Shown piece by piece: positions 16,414-25,321 of a stretch of 64,000 nucleotides of DNA; position 1 is the stretch's first letter; each line of letters starts with the position of its first letter. The notes below the pieces were generated by a model. The model worked only from the letters and a program-made list of their open reading frames with translations, was not told where the DNA came from and did no database searches. The stretch covers positions 248,001 to 312,000 of the forward strand of contig NZ_RCZM01000002.1 of NCBI RefSeq assembly GCF_006438965.1, read 5' to 3'. Source of the DNA: Pedococcus bigeumensis (GTDB lineage: Bacteria; Actinomycetota; Actinomycetes; Actinomycetales; Dermatophilaceae). The translations under genes and the position numbers were made by a program.

Positions 16414-17220
16414 ATGGCCTTCCGGCGTGCCCGCAACCCTGACGGGCGCATGTCCCTCGGTGATCACCTGCGTGAGCTGCGACGTCGGTTCCTGATCTCG
16501 GCGGTCACCATCCTGCTCGGCGGGGTGCTGGGCTGGATCGTCTACCCGCAGGTCTACCGCGAGCTCGCTGCGCCGTTCAACAACTACAAGGCGGCCAACC
16601 CGACGAGCATCATCGACCTGAACTTCGGGACCGCCACTGCGGCGTTCTCGCAGCGGGTGAGCCTGTCGATCTTCGTCGGTGTCCTCGTGTCCAGCCCCGT
16701 GTGGCTGTTCCAGCTGTGGGCGTTCATCGTGCCTGGCCTGACCAAGAAGGAGCGACGGATCTCGCTGGCCTTCATCGGTGCCACGGTCCCGCTGTTCCTC
16801 GCCGGGTGTGCCATGGCCTACTACGTCCTGCCCAAGGTGCTCGAGGTCCTCTACGGGTTCACGCCGCCGGGGGCCTCGAACATCCAACAGGTCAGCGAGT
16901 ACTTCTCCTTCGTCACCCGGTTCATCCTCGTGTTCGGACTCGCGTTCCTGCTGCCCGTGTTCCTCGTCGCCCTCAATGCGATCGGCATCCTCCCTTCGTC
17001 GGCGATGATCAAGGCTTGGCGCCCAGCGATCTTCGGGATCTTCGTCCTCTCCGCCGTCGCGACGCCCACACCTGACGCCTTCACGATGTTCCTGCTCGCC
17101 ATCCCGTTGTGTGTCCTCTACTTCGCCGCGATCGGGGTCAGCAAGCTCATCGAGCGTGGACGCAAGAAGAACAAGCCGGAGTGGGTAGACGTGCCTGACG
17201 ACGAGGCGTCCGCCCTGTAG
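16414..17220 (+). CDS. tatC: Sec-independent translocase subunit TatC
   Basis: Receptor for twin-arginine signal peptides; 268 aa with six expected membrane helices. Signatures: SLGDHLRELRRRFL at the N-terminus, FQLWAFIVPGLTKKERR, and YFSFVTRFILVFGLAFLLPV. The last helix ends about residue 245, followed by a basic/acidic tail. No separate tatB is visible, as is common in actinobacteria where it lies elsewhere. The TAG stop at 17218-17220 doubles as the start of the -10 hexamer of the next gene. Confidence 0.96.
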   Translation: MAFRRARNPDGRMSLGDHLRELRRRFLISAVTILLGGVLGWIVYPQVYRELAAPFNNYKAANPTSIIDLNFGTATAAFSQRVSLSIFVGVLVSSPVWLFQLWAFIVPGLTKKERRISLAFIGATVPLFLAGCAMAYYVLPKVLEVLYGFTPPGASNIQQVSEYFSFVTRFILVFGLAFLLPVFLVALNAIGILPSSAMIKAWRPAIFGIFVLSAVATPTPDAFTMFLLAIPLCVLYFAAIGVSKLIERGRKKNKPEWVDVPDDEASAL

Positions 17221-17223
17221 CCT
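17218..17223 (+). promoter_or_regulatory. -10 hexamer overlapping tatC stop (leaderless)
   Basis: TAGCCT, six bases, GTG 17230; TAG is the tatC stop. Confidence 0.5.
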
Positions 17224-17229
17224 CCGGCC

Positions 17230-18150
17230 GTGAGTCCGAATACCTCGACGGTCAAGAAGCGCATCGGCCTGGTCGTCAACCCGACGTCGGGCAAGAACCG
17301 CGGGATGGCCCTCGGCATCGAGGTGGCCCAGCGGATGCGCGCGGCCGGTCACGAGGTGCTCGACCTGTCCGACGAGTCGTATGCCGCCGCCCGGGACCGC
17401 GCGCTCGGCGCCATCGCGCAGGGCCTGGACGTGCTCGCCGTGGTGGGCGGTGACGGGATGGTGCACCTGGGAGTCGACCTCGCCGCCGAGACCAAGACCA
17501 CGTTGGCCATCATCGCCGCCGGGACTGGCAACGACGTCGCCCGCGGACTGGGGCTGCCCGTGCACGACCCGGTACGGGCTGCTGACCTCGTCAGCACCGG
17601 GACGCCCCGCACCATCGACGCGATCCGCCACGTCGATGCGCACGGCGACCGGCACTGGTTCGTCGGGGTGCTGGGCGCAGGGTTCGACTCCGTCGTCAAC
17701 GAGCGCGCCAACACCTGGCCGTGGCCCAAGGGCAACATGCGCTACAACCTGGCCATCCTGCGCGAGCTCCCGCTGTTCAAGGCGATTCCCTATGTCGTCA
17801 CCATCGACGGGGTCCGGCACGAGACCAGGGCGATGCTCGTCGCGGTCGGCAACGGACCGAGCTACGGCGGTGGGATGCAGGTCCTGCCGGACGCCAAGTT
17901 CGACGACGGGCTGCTCGACGTGCTGATCCTGCACGAGATCAGCACGCTGGAGTTCCTCAAGGTCTTCCCCAAGGTGTTCAAGGGTGCCCACGTCACCCAT
18001 CCCGCCGTCGAGATCATCCGAGGTGTCTCGGTGACTCTCGAGGCAGCGGGCATCGTGTCCTACGCCGACGGTGAGCGGTTCGCCCCCCTGCCGATCACGG
18101 TCGAGGTGGTCCCCGGCGCGGTGACGGTGCTGGCGCCTGCCGCCACGTAG
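17230..18150 (+). CDS. Diacylglycerol/lipid kinase family protein
   Basis: Soluble DagK/YegS-type lipid kinase, 306 aa. The DAGK catalytic domain shows the nucleotide-binding NPTSGKNRG, the catalytic VVGGDGMVHLGV and the GTGNDVARGLGLP motif. The C-terminal domain includes GAGFDSVVNERAN and NGPSYGGGMQ. It probably phosphorylates diacylglycerol or a related lipid, possibly for phosphatidylinositol mannoside or phospholipid turnover (inference). A homologue sits between tatC and helY in related actinobacteria. GTG start is supported by TAGCCT 6 bases upstream. Confidence 0.88.
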   Translation: MSPNTSTVKKRIGLVVNPTSGKNRGMALGIEVAQRMRAAGHEVLDLSDESYAAARDRALGAIAQGLDVLAVVGGDGMVHLGVDLAAETKTTLAIIAAGTGNDVARGLGLPVHDPVRAADLVSTGTPRTIDAIRHVDAHGDRHWFVGVLGAGFDSVVNERANTWPWPKGNMRYNLAILRELPLFKAIPYVVTIDGVRHETRAMLVAVGNGPSYGGGMQVLPDAKFDDGLLDVLILHEISTLEFLKVFPKVFKGAHVTHPAVEIIRGVSVTLEAAGIVSYADGERFAPLPITVEVVPGAVTVLAPAAT

Positions 18151-18153
18151 GCT
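18148..18153 (+). promoter_or_regulatory. -10 hexamer overlapping lipid kinase stop (leaderless)
   Basis: TAGGCT, seven bases (CGGGAGC, which could also pair weakly with 16S rRNA), ATG 18161. TAG is the stop of the upstream gene. Confidence 0.5.
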
Positions 18154-18160
18154 CGGGAGC

Positions 18161-21010
18161 ATGTCGACGCCCGCTGAGCGATTCGCCGCAAGCGCCAGCC
18201 GCGCGGCATACGAGAAGTCGCAGCTGGCCGCCTTCGCGGCGACCGTCGACTTCCCCCTCGACGACTTCCAGGTGCAAGCCTGCGAGGCGGTCGAAGCCGG
18301 CCGCGGGGTGCTGGTCGCGGCACCAACGGGCGCCGGCAAGACCATCGTCGGCGAGTTCGCGGTCTTCCTCGCCCTCGCCGCGGGGCGCAAGGCGTTCTAC
18401 ACGACGCCGATCAAGGCGCTGTCCAACCAGAAGTACAACGACCTGGTGAAGCGACACGGCGCCAAGAACGTCGGCCTGCTCACCGGCGACTCCTCGATCA
18501 ACGGTGAGGCACCCGTCGTCGTCATGACGACCGAGGTGCTGCGCAACATGATGTATGCCGGGTCCTCCACCCTGCACGGGCTCGGCTTCGTGGTCATGGA
18601 CGAGGTCCACTACCTCGCCGACCGGTTCCGCGGAGCTGTGTGGGAGGAGGTCATCATCCACCTGCCGCAGGACGTCCAGGTGGTGTCGCTGTCGGCCACC
18701 GTGAGCAACGCCGAGGAGTTCGGGGCGTGGCTGTCCGAGGTGCGCAGCGGGGTGGACATCATCGTGTCCGAGGTCCGGCCGGTCCCGCTTTGGCAGCACA
18801 TGATGGTGAGCCAGTCGATGTACGACCTGTTCGTGGACGAGGCCTCCGCACCAGTGACCGGGATCGATGCCACCCGAGTGAATCCCGAGCTGCTGCAGGC
18901 GATTCGGACGTTCGAGCAACGAGGGCGCTGGGACGACGGTGCCCGTCACGGGTCGCAGTCGGAGCGGCACAGCAGGGGCGGACGCGGCCGCGGGCCGCGC
19001 GGCCCCGGTGGTGGGTACGGCGGACACGGGATGGCGCGCAGCTCAGGAGGCGGCGGGGGCGGTCGTCCCGGTGGGGGAGCTACGCGGTCGGAGGTCGTCC
19101 AGCGGCTCGAGCGCGAAGGGCTGCTGCCGGCGATCACCTTCATCTTCAGCCGGGTCGGGTGCGAGGCCGCCGTCGGTCAGCTGCTGCGCGACGGCGTTCG
19201 GCTGATCACCGAGGCCGAGGGCGACCGGATCCGGCGCACCGTCGAGGAGCGCGTCTCGTCTTTGGCCGACGAGGACCTCGGGGTGCTCGGCTACTGGGAC
19301 TTCGCGGACGGACTGGCCCGCGGGTTCGCGGCGCACCACGCCGGGATGCTGCCGACCTTCCGCGAGATCGTCGAGGAGCTCTTCACCGCGGGGCGGATCA
19401 AGGCCGTCTTCGCCACCGAGACCCTGGCCCTCGGCATCAACATGCCGGCGCGCACCGTCGTCATCGAGAAGCTGGTCAAGTTCAACGGCGAGACGCACGC
19501 CGATATCACCCCGGCCGAATACACCCAGCTCACGGGTCGGGCCGGGCGTCGGGGGATCGACGTCGAGGGACACGCCCTGGTCCAGTGGAACCGCGGCATG
19601 GACCCGCTCGCCGTCGCCGGGCTCGCGTCCACCCGCACCTACCCGTTGAAGTCCTCGTTCCGACCCACCTACAACATGGCGGTCAACCTCGTGGCCCAGG
19701 TGGGTCGCGAGACGTCGCGCGAGATCCTCGAGACGTCGTTCGCCCAGTTCCAGGCCGACCGCGCCGTCGTGGGGATGGCGCGAGCGGTGCGCAAGAACGA
19801 GGAGGGGCTGGAGGGCTACAGCGAGGGGATGGAGTGCCATCTCGGCGACTTCAAGGAGTATGCCGCGCTGCGCCACGAGATCGCGCGCCTCGAGAAGGAC
19901 GGCGCCCGGGTCCGGTCGGCCAGCAAGCGGGCCGAGGCGGCGGTCTCGTTGGAGACGTTGAAGATCGGCGACGTCATCAAGATCCCGTCGGGCCGCCGCG
20001 CCGGCTACGCCGTCGTCGTGCACCCGTCCAAGTCCTACCGCGGCGAGACGCCCGCGCCGACGGTCGTCACCGAGGACAAGCAGCTCCTCAAGCTGACCCT
20101 CGTCGACGTCCCGACCCCGGTCGAGCCGATCGCGCACGTCAAGGTGCCCCCGCACTTCAACGCCAAGAGCCCCAAGGCGCGACGGGACCTCGCGACCTCG
20201 TTGCGCATCGCCGTCCCGTACGACCCGCCGCCCGGCCGCTCGCGCGGCAACGCGGCATACGCGGGCAGCGCCGAGGACGAACGCATCAGCGAGCTGCGCC
20301 GCCAGCTGAAGGCGCACCCCTGTCACCAGTGCCCGGACCGTGAGGACCACGCACGATGGGCGGAGCGGTGGTGGCGGCTCAAGCGCGAGACGGTTGGCCT
20401 GCAACGCAAGGTGGAGGGACGCACCAACTCGGTGGCCCGCACGTTCGACCGGATCTGCACGCTGCTCGGCGAGATGGGCTACCTGTCGGACGGCGGTGAC
20501 CAGGTGACGCCGCAGGGAGAGAACCTGCGCCGGCTCTACACCGAGAAGGACCTCCTCGCGGCCGAGTGCCTGCGGCTGGGTGTCTGGAAGCGGCTGGACC
20601 CGGCCGGCCTGGCCTCGGTCGTGTCGGCCCTGATCCACGAACCGCGTCGCGACGAGACCGACCCCTCGCCGCGGATGCCCAACGAGGACGTCGCCGAGGC
20701 GGTCCGGGAGATGAACCGGCTCTGGTCGGTGCTCGAGGACCGCGAGCGAGAGCTGGGACTGCCGCTCACCGGGGACCCGGATGCCGGCATGGCCTGGATG
20801 ATGCACCGGTGGGCGAGCGGTCGTCAGCTGGAGGAGGTGCTTCGTGGGTCCGACATGGCCGCTGGGGACTTCGTGCGCCGCTGCAAGCAGGTGGTCGACC
20901 TCCTGGGCCAGATCGGTGACGCGGCGCCCGAGCCGACACTGCGCAGCACCGCCCGCAAGGCGATCGACGCCGTGATGCGCGGCGTGGTCGCTGCCGACCG
21001 CCTCGACTAG
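18161..21010 (+). CDS. helY: Ski2-like DEVH-box RNA helicase HelY
   Basis: Superfamily 2 helicase of the Ski2/Mtr4 class, 949 aa. Walker A APTGAGKT (about residues 53-60), motif II MDEVH (about 148), motif III SLSATVSNAEEF, and motif VI region QLTGRAGRRGID (about 450). Between the two RecA lobes is a Gly/Arg-rich linker (residues about 260-310: RGRGPRGPGGGYGGHG) that looks disordered and may bind RNA. The C-terminal part resembles the rRNA-processing arch/DSHCT region. Probable role in RNA turnover; co-location with tatC and pafC is conserved in actinobacteria. Five motif copies (TAT GCC or GCA TAC) fall in this gene. Confidence 0.92.
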   Translation: MSTPAERFAASASRAAYEKSQLAAFAATVDFPLDDFQVQACEAVEAGRGVLVAAPTGAGKTIVGEFAVFLALAAGRKAFYTTPIKALSNQKYNDLVKRHGAKNVGLLTGDSSINGEAPVVVMTTEVLRNMMYAGSSTLHGLGFVVMDEVHYLADRFRGAVWEEVIIHLPQDVQVVSLSATVSNAEEFGAWLSEVRSGVDIIVSEVRPVPLWQHMMVSQSMYDLFVDEASAPVTGIDATRVNPELLQAIRTFEQRGRWDDGARHGSQSERHSRGGRGRGPRGPGGGYGGHGMARSSGGGGGGRPGGGATRSEVVQRLEREGLLPAITFIFSRVGCEAAVGQLLRDGVRLITEAEGDRIRRTVEERVSSLADEDLGVLGYWDFADGLARGFAAHHAGMLPTFREIVEELFTAGRIKAVFATETLALGINMPARTVVIEKLVKFNGETHADITPAEYTQLTGRAGRRGIDVEGHALVQWNRGMDPLAVAGLASTRTYPLKSSFRPTYNMAVNLVAQVGRETSREILETSFAQFQADRAVVGMARAVRKNEEGLEGYSEGMECHLGDFKEYAALRHEIARLEKDGARVRSASKRAEAAVSLETLKIGDVIKIPSGRRAGYAVVVHPSKSYRGETPAPTVVTEDKQLLKLTLVDVPTPVEPIAHVKVPPHFNAKSPKARRDLATSLRIAVPYDPPPGRSRGNAAYAGSAEDERISELRRQLKAHPCHQCPDREDHARWAERWWRLKRETVGLQRKVEGRTNSVARTFDRICTLLGEMGYLSDGGDQVTPQGENLRRLYTEKDLLAAECLRLGVWKRLDPAGLASVVSALIHEPRRDETDPSPRMPNEDVAEAVREMNRLWSVLEDRERELGLPLTGDPDAGMAWMMHRWASGRQLEEVLRGSDMAAGDFVRRCKQVVDLLGQIGDAAPEPTLRSTARKAIDAVMRGVVAADRLD

Positions 21011-21132
21011 GGCGAGTTCGTTCGTTCGGTTGTGATTTGGCCAACTTGGGCCAACTGGACCCCGATGTGGGCGACAGTGGTGCACTCACGCACCGTCCCC
21101 CCGGCTCGTGCACCGTGCAGAACAGGAAGACC

Positions 21133-22749
21133 ATGTCCGTTTCCCCCTCGGTGGAGCCGTCCCGGCGGTTCAGCCAGCAGCGCGTCGGCCGGCGGGGAGC
21201 CATGATCCTCGGCGCCGGACTGGTGCCGGTCGCCGCCGCGCTCATGAACGCCCCCACGGCGCAAGCAGCGACGAACACGACGCCCATCTCGGTGACCGAC
21301 ATGGGTGCGGTGGGCAACGGAACCACCGACGACACCACTGCCGTGCGCGCGGCCGTGGCCGCAGCGGTGGCGCAGTCGCGACCGCTCCTGTTCCCACCCG
21401 GGACCTACCTCGTCGATGCGCCGATCCTCGTCAAGGACGCACCGAACTTCGTCATCGAGATGCAGGGCCGGCTCAAGCGCAAGGACACGAGCAACGCTGC
21501 GTCCCTGCTGCAGTTCTACAACTGCGACGACCTCGTGGCCACGACCCTGCGGACCGACGGCAACGCCACCAAGAACGGCAAGGTCCAGGGCGACGGCGTC
21601 TGGTACCCGGTCGACGAGGTAAAGCACGACATCCGGCTCGACGCCTGCAAGAACGTCTGGATCGGGCTCATCGACTCGGTGAACCCGGCCGCTGACGCCC
21701 TGTACCTGGCGGGTGGTGGGGCCCCCAACTCCGACGTCAAGGTCGAACACCTCAGCGCGCGCGCCGACACGGCCACCGGCCGCAGCGCGGTCAGCGTGAT
21801 CGCAGGGGCGAACCTTCAGTTCGGGTCCGTGCGCTCCAGCAACATCGGAAGCGCCAAGGGCTTTCCCATGCCCGGGGGTTTCCAGGTGGAGCCCAATGCC
21901 GGCGACTCCGTCACCAACCTGTTCGTCGACAACATCGACGTCGACACGGCGGGTGCCACTGGCTTCGGCCTCTATGCGCCTGGGGCGAAGGCGATCACCA
22001 ACGTCCAGGTCGGATCGATCCGCCTCCACAAGCTGGCTGGCGTGAATGTCAACGCCTGCGACATCAACCTCAACGGGGCCACCAACGTCCGGATCGGGTC
22101 GATCCTGCACAGCTCGGACGCGGCGAACACCAATGCGACGCTGTCCATCGACGGCTGCGACAACGTCGAGCTCTCTGTGGACATCCCCAAGATGGGCTCC
22201 CGACCGGTCAACATCGGCTCCACCCGCATGGTGACCAACCTGACCCTCCGTGGCCGGCTCCAGGGAAGCACCAGCCACCTCCTGCAGGTCTTCAACCTCA
22301 ATGACTCCCTCATCGACGTGCGGCTGCGTGACGCCGGTGCGTCGTCGATGTACCTCGTCAAGCACGCCTCCGGCACCTCCGCCCGGGTCACCTTCAGCGG
22401 GGACTGGCGCAAAACCACTGGTGGCCTGTGTGTGAGCGGCAGTGGCCAGCTCACCGAGTGGGTGCTCCAGGATGTCGACATGACGGGCTGGGCCCGCGAC
22501 ACCCGGATCAAGGGCGGCGCGACGAGCTACCTCGGGAACATCCGCAAGTCGCGGGTGACCAACCTGACGGCCTCGACTACCGCGCCCTTGTGGGACTTCT
22601 GGGCGCGTGGGGACTTCGTCGAGAACCTAGCGCCTGCCGAGCTCGGCACGACCGGCGGCAAGTACGTCGTCACGGGCTGGATGGCTACGGCCACCGGCTA
22701 CCACACGGCAGCCGGATGGGTTGAGTGCCGCACGCCGACCGGTCGCTGA
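21133..22749 (+). CDS. Tat-exported right-handed beta-helix protein (pectate-lyase-like)
   Basis: Exported protein, about 538 aa from ATG 21133 (AGGAAG 6 bases upstream). The signal peptide has a twin-arginine region (SQQRVGRRGAMILGAG), a hydrophobic stretch and a cleavage site near AQA-A, so Tat export is likely. The mature part begins with the pectate-lyase/GH28 N-terminal motif DMGAVGNGTTDDTTAVRAAV and LLFPPGTYLVDAPI, followed by repeated short beta strands with Asn ladders (right-handed beta-helix). It may be a polysaccharide lyase, hydrolase or phage-tailspike-like fold; no catalytic set is clear. Upstream in-frame starts (21037) would bury the signal peptide. Confidence 0.75.
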   Translation: MSVSPSVEPSRRFSQQRVGRRGAMILGAGLVPVAAALMNAPTAQAATNTTPISVTDMGAVGNGTTDDTTAVRAAVAAAVAQSRPLLFPPGTYLVDAPILVKDAPNFVIEMQGRLKRKDTSNAASLLQFYNCDDLVATTLRTDGNATKNGKVQGDGVWYPVDEVKHDIRLDACKNVWIGLIDSVNPAADALYLAGGGAPNSDVKVEHLSARADTATGRSAVSVIAGANLQFGSVRSSNIGSAKGFPMPGGFQVEPNAGDSVTNLFVDNIDVDTAGATGFGLYAPGAKAITNVQVGSIRLHKLAGVNVNACDINLNGATNVRIGSILHSSDAANTNATLSIDGCDNVELSVDIPKMGSRPVNIGSTRMVTNLTLRGRLQGSTSHLLQVFNLNDSLIDVRLRDAGASSMYLVKHASGTSARVTFSGDWRKTTGGLCVSGSGQLTEWVLQDVDMTGWARDTRIKGGATSYLGNIRKSRVTNLTASTTAPLWDFWARGDFVENLAPAELGTTGGKYVVTGWMATATGYHTAAGWVECRTPTGR

Positions 22750-22840
22750 CGCCGCTCCGGCGGACGACCGGGCGCCACGAGCGCTCCTCGTCGAGGCCTG
22801 GTCCCTGAGCCTGGCTGTCCGAGGGGCGCATCGACCTGCC

Positions 22841-22863
22841 CTGTCAGACCCTGTAACTACTCT
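22841..22863 (+). promoter_or_regulatory. PafBC-type (RecA-independent damage) promoter candidate
   Basis: CTGTCAGAC (22841-22849), exactly eight bases, then TACTCT (22858-22863), then six bases and ATG 22870. The layout matches the mycobacterial RecA_NDp motif TTGTCRGTG-N8-TANNNT in spacing and in the TGTCAG core; positions 1, 8 and 9 of the upstream box differ. Confidence 0.5.
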
Positions 22864-22869
22864 GGACAC

Positions 22870-24231
22870 ATGTTCGAAGTCGGGGCTCGGTGGCAGGTGG
22901 GGGACGTCCGTGCCCTCGTCGCGGGGTTGGCCGGCCTCGAGGGCGACGACGACGCCGAGCGCATCGACCTGATCAGCGAGCTCGAGTCGCTCAAGGGTGC
23001 GGCGTCCGCTGCGCAGGCCCGGTTGACCGTTGCCTTCGCGGACTCACAGGAGGCAGGCCAGGAAGCCAGCGGAGTGCGTGCCGGCGATCGGGGCAGGGGA
23101 GTAGCAGCTCAGATCGCGTTGGCGCGACGTGAGTCGCCACATCGCGGGTCGCGTCACCTGGGCTTCGCAAGGGCGATGGTCCACGAGATGCCGGCGACGA
23201 TGGCTCACCTGACGGCGGGACGCGTCAGCGAGTGGCGGGCAACGATCCTGTGTCGTGAGACCGCCACCCTGTCCGTCGAGGACCGCCGGGAGGTTGACCG
23301 GCGGCTGGCCGACGACCTGCCGTCGATGGGTGACGCGCAGGTCGAGCGGGCGGCGCGAGGTCTGGCCGCGGCGCTCGATCCCTCGTCGGTCGCGCGCCGA
23401 GCGAGCAAGGCTGCTGCCGAACGGTGCGTCTCGCTCCGACCTGCTCCGGACACGATGACCTACCTGAGTGGCCTGCTCCCGGTTGCCCAGGGTGTTGCGA
23501 CCTATGCCGCCTTGGACCGCCGGGCGCGCGAGCTGATGGCCGCTGGGGACAGGCGGGGCCGCGGGCAGATCATGGCTGACACCCTGGTCGAGCGGGTCAC
23601 CGGCCAGTCATCCGCAGCTGCCGTGCCGATCGAGGTCAACCTCGTCATGCCCGCGGGCACACTGCTCGGCGCGAGCGACGAACCAGCCGAGGTGGCGGGC
23701 CAGGGACCAATCTCTGCCGAGACCGCGCGAGCGTTGCTCGCCGCGAGTGCGCACACTGAGGCGTTGGTCTGGTTCCGCCGGATGCTGACCTCAGTGGACG
23801 GCGCCCAGCTCGTCGGACTCGAGAGTCGCCGGAGGCTCTTTCCCGAAGGCATCAAACGGTTCCTCGCCCTCCGGGACAAGACCTGCCGGACGCCGTGGTG
23901 CGACGCCCCGATCCGTCACCATGACCACGTTGTCGCTGCGGGACGCGACGGGCCGACTACTGCGGCGAATGGGCAGGGGCTCTGTGTCGCCTGCAACCAG
24001 GCCAAGGAAGCCCTTGGGTGGTCGGCCGCCGTCGTCGCCGAAGGCGGCGTGGACCCAGCCGGAGCTGTGGGACCACATCGGGTTCGACTTCGAACGCCCA
24101 CCGGACACGCCTACGACGCGACCGGCGCTCCTGTGCTCGAAGCCAGGCGAGGGCAACCAGCGATCGGCCTGCCACGGGCCGACTTCAGCTGGGTCGAGGA
24201 GATGTTGGAAGTCAAGCTCGCGGCAGCTTGA
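22870..24231 (+). CDS. DUF222 domain HNH endonuclease (13E12-type)
   Basis: Protein of 453 aa with an N-terminal helical DUF222 region (residues about 30-330) and a C-terminal HNH nuclease domain: CRTPWCDAPIRHHDHVVA then NGQGLCVACNQAKE, retaining the Cys pairs, His-His-Asp-His and Asn. Related actinobacterial proteins are multi-copy (mycobacterial 13E12 repeat family); biological role unclear, with defence, mobile-element or damage-inducible functions suggested. The promoter layout upstream resembles PafBC-controlled damage promoters. ATG 22870 is six bases after TACTCT. Confidence 0.85.
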   Translation: MFEVGARWQVGDVRALVAGLAGLEGDDDAERIDLISELESLKGAASAAQARLTVAFADSQEAGQEASGVRAGDRGRGVAAQIALARRESPHRGSRHLGFARAMVHEMPATMAHLTAGRVSEWRATILCRETATLSVEDRREVDRRLADDLPSMGDAQVERAARGLAAALDPSSVARRASKAAAERCVSLRPAPDTMTYLSGLLPVAQGVATYAALDRRARELMAAGDRRGRGQIMADTLVERVTGQSSAAAVPIEVNLVMPAGTLLGASDEPAEVAGQGPISAETARALLAASAHTEALVWFRRMLTSVDGAQLVGLESRRRLFPEGIKRFLALRDKTCRTPWCDAPIRHHDHVVAAGRDGPTTAANGQGLCVACNQAKEALGWSAAVVAEGGVDPAGAVGPHRVRLRTPTGHAYDATGAPVLEARRGQPAIGLPRADFSWVEEMLEVKLAAA

Positions 24232-24277
24232 CGCCGGCCAGCGCCCCAGTGACACCCAGCGCCCGGCTCGGAACCGG

Positions 24278-25282
24278 CTACTCGATGCGCAGCGCGGACA
24301 GCACCCGGTTGAGCGAGCTCGTCACCCCGAACTCGCTGGCGACCTTGCTCATCAGCACGGGATCGGCCACTTCGGTCGGCAGGGTCAGATCCATCTCGGC
24401 GACCGGCGCATCGCGAGTCACCCGGACCACCGTGGGGGCCACATCCAGGTATGCCGTGGCCGCCTCGAGGTTGACCCGCCGGGCTCCCTTGATGGCTGGA
24501 GCCCCGGAGTCCACCGCCGCGCGAAGACCCGCGAGCGAGCCGTACTCGCTGATGAGCTGAGCCGCCGTCTTGTCGCCAATGCCCTTGACGCCAGGCAGGC
24601 CGTCGCTGGTGTCGCCGCGCAGCACCGACATGTCCAGGTAGGCGTCACCGTTCTCCACGGCATACCGCTCCCGCAGGTAGTCCTGGGTCGCGAGGTCGGG
24701 GTCACGCACGCCGCCCTTGCCGGTGTAGAGGACACGGACGCCTCGGGCGTCGTCGACGAGCTGCAGGAGGTCACGATCTCCGGTCACAATGTCGACCTTC
24801 ATGGTGCCGCCCCACCTGGTGGCCAGCGTCCCGATCACGTCGTCGGCTTCGAAGCCGTCGGCCCCCAGCCGGGCGATGCCCAGCGCCGCGAGTGCGTCGA
24901 CGATGACCGGCACTTGAGGGGCCAGGTCGTCCGGGACCTCTTCGGCGATGGTGTCGTCCGAGGCCGGGTGGGCCTGGTCCGGCACGCTGCTGGGCACCGG
25001 CGCGGACGGCGCCTCGGTCACCCGGTGGGCCTTGTAGCTGGGTAGCAGGTCTACGCGCCACTGGGGTCGCCAGTCGTTGTCCCAGCACGCTGCGAGGTGA
25101 GTGGGCTGATGGGTCGTGACGAGCGAGGCGATCATGTCGAGGAATCCCCGGATCGCGTTGGTCGGTGGCTGCGAGGGGTCGCTGCGCTGGTCCGGCACCC
25201 CGAAGAACGCGCGGAAGTACAGCGAGGCGCTGTCGAGCAGCATGAGACGGCCGGAGCTGTCGGGCGAGGTCATGGCGGACAT
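24278..25282 (-). CDS. 5'-3' exonuclease (PolI N-terminal-type / FEN family)
   Basis: Stand-alone 5'-3' exonuclease, about 334 aa, of the type found besides the PolA domain. Features: LMLLDSASLYFRAFFG at the N-terminus, AACWDNDWRPQWR, EADDVIGTLA, IVTGDRDLLQLVDD, and the helix-hairpin-helix LPGVKGIGDKTAAQLISEYGS. These supply the Asp cluster that binds Mg2+. Likely acts in RNA-primer removal or repair. The longer frame from 25426 adds sequence overlapping the divergent regulator; ATG 25282 has GGGAG 7 bases upstream and ATG 25273 is an alternative. Confidence 0.88.
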   Translation of the reverse strand: MSAMTSPDSSGRLMLLDSASLYFRAFFGVPDQRSDPSQPPTNAIRGFLDMIASLVTTHQPTHLAACWDNDWRPQWRVDLLPSYKAHRVTEAPSAPVPSSVPDQAHPASDDTIAEEVPDDLAPQVPVIVDALAALGIARLGADGFEADDVIGTLATRWGGTMKVDIVTGDRDLLQLVDDARGVRVLYTGKGGVRDPDLATQDYLRERYAVENGDAYLDMSVLRGDTSDGLPGVKGIGDKTAAQLISEYGSLAGLRAAVDSGAPAIKGARRVNLEAATAYLDVAPTVVRVTRDAPVAEMDLTLPTEVADPVLMSKVASEFGVTSSLNRVLSALRIE

Positions 25283-25309
25283 GCTGCCACTCCCGGGGCC
25301 GGTCCTCAG

Positions 25310-25315
25310 TAAGGT
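25310..25315 (+). promoter_or_regulatory. -10 hexamer of Lrp-family gene (leaderless)
   Basis: TAAGGT, six bases, GTG 25322, inside the 39-bp gap to the divergent exonuclease gene. Confidence 0.5.
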
Positions 25316-25321
25316 GTGGCC

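Noticed and set aside
19043-21085. 680-codon minus-strand frame opposite helY
   Set aside because: Shadow of helY in high-GC sequence; no recognisable domain.
22870-24231. HNH gene as part of a phage or intron element
   Set aside because: It has a full DUF222 domain, chromosomal neighbours of normal composition and no att sites or phage genes.
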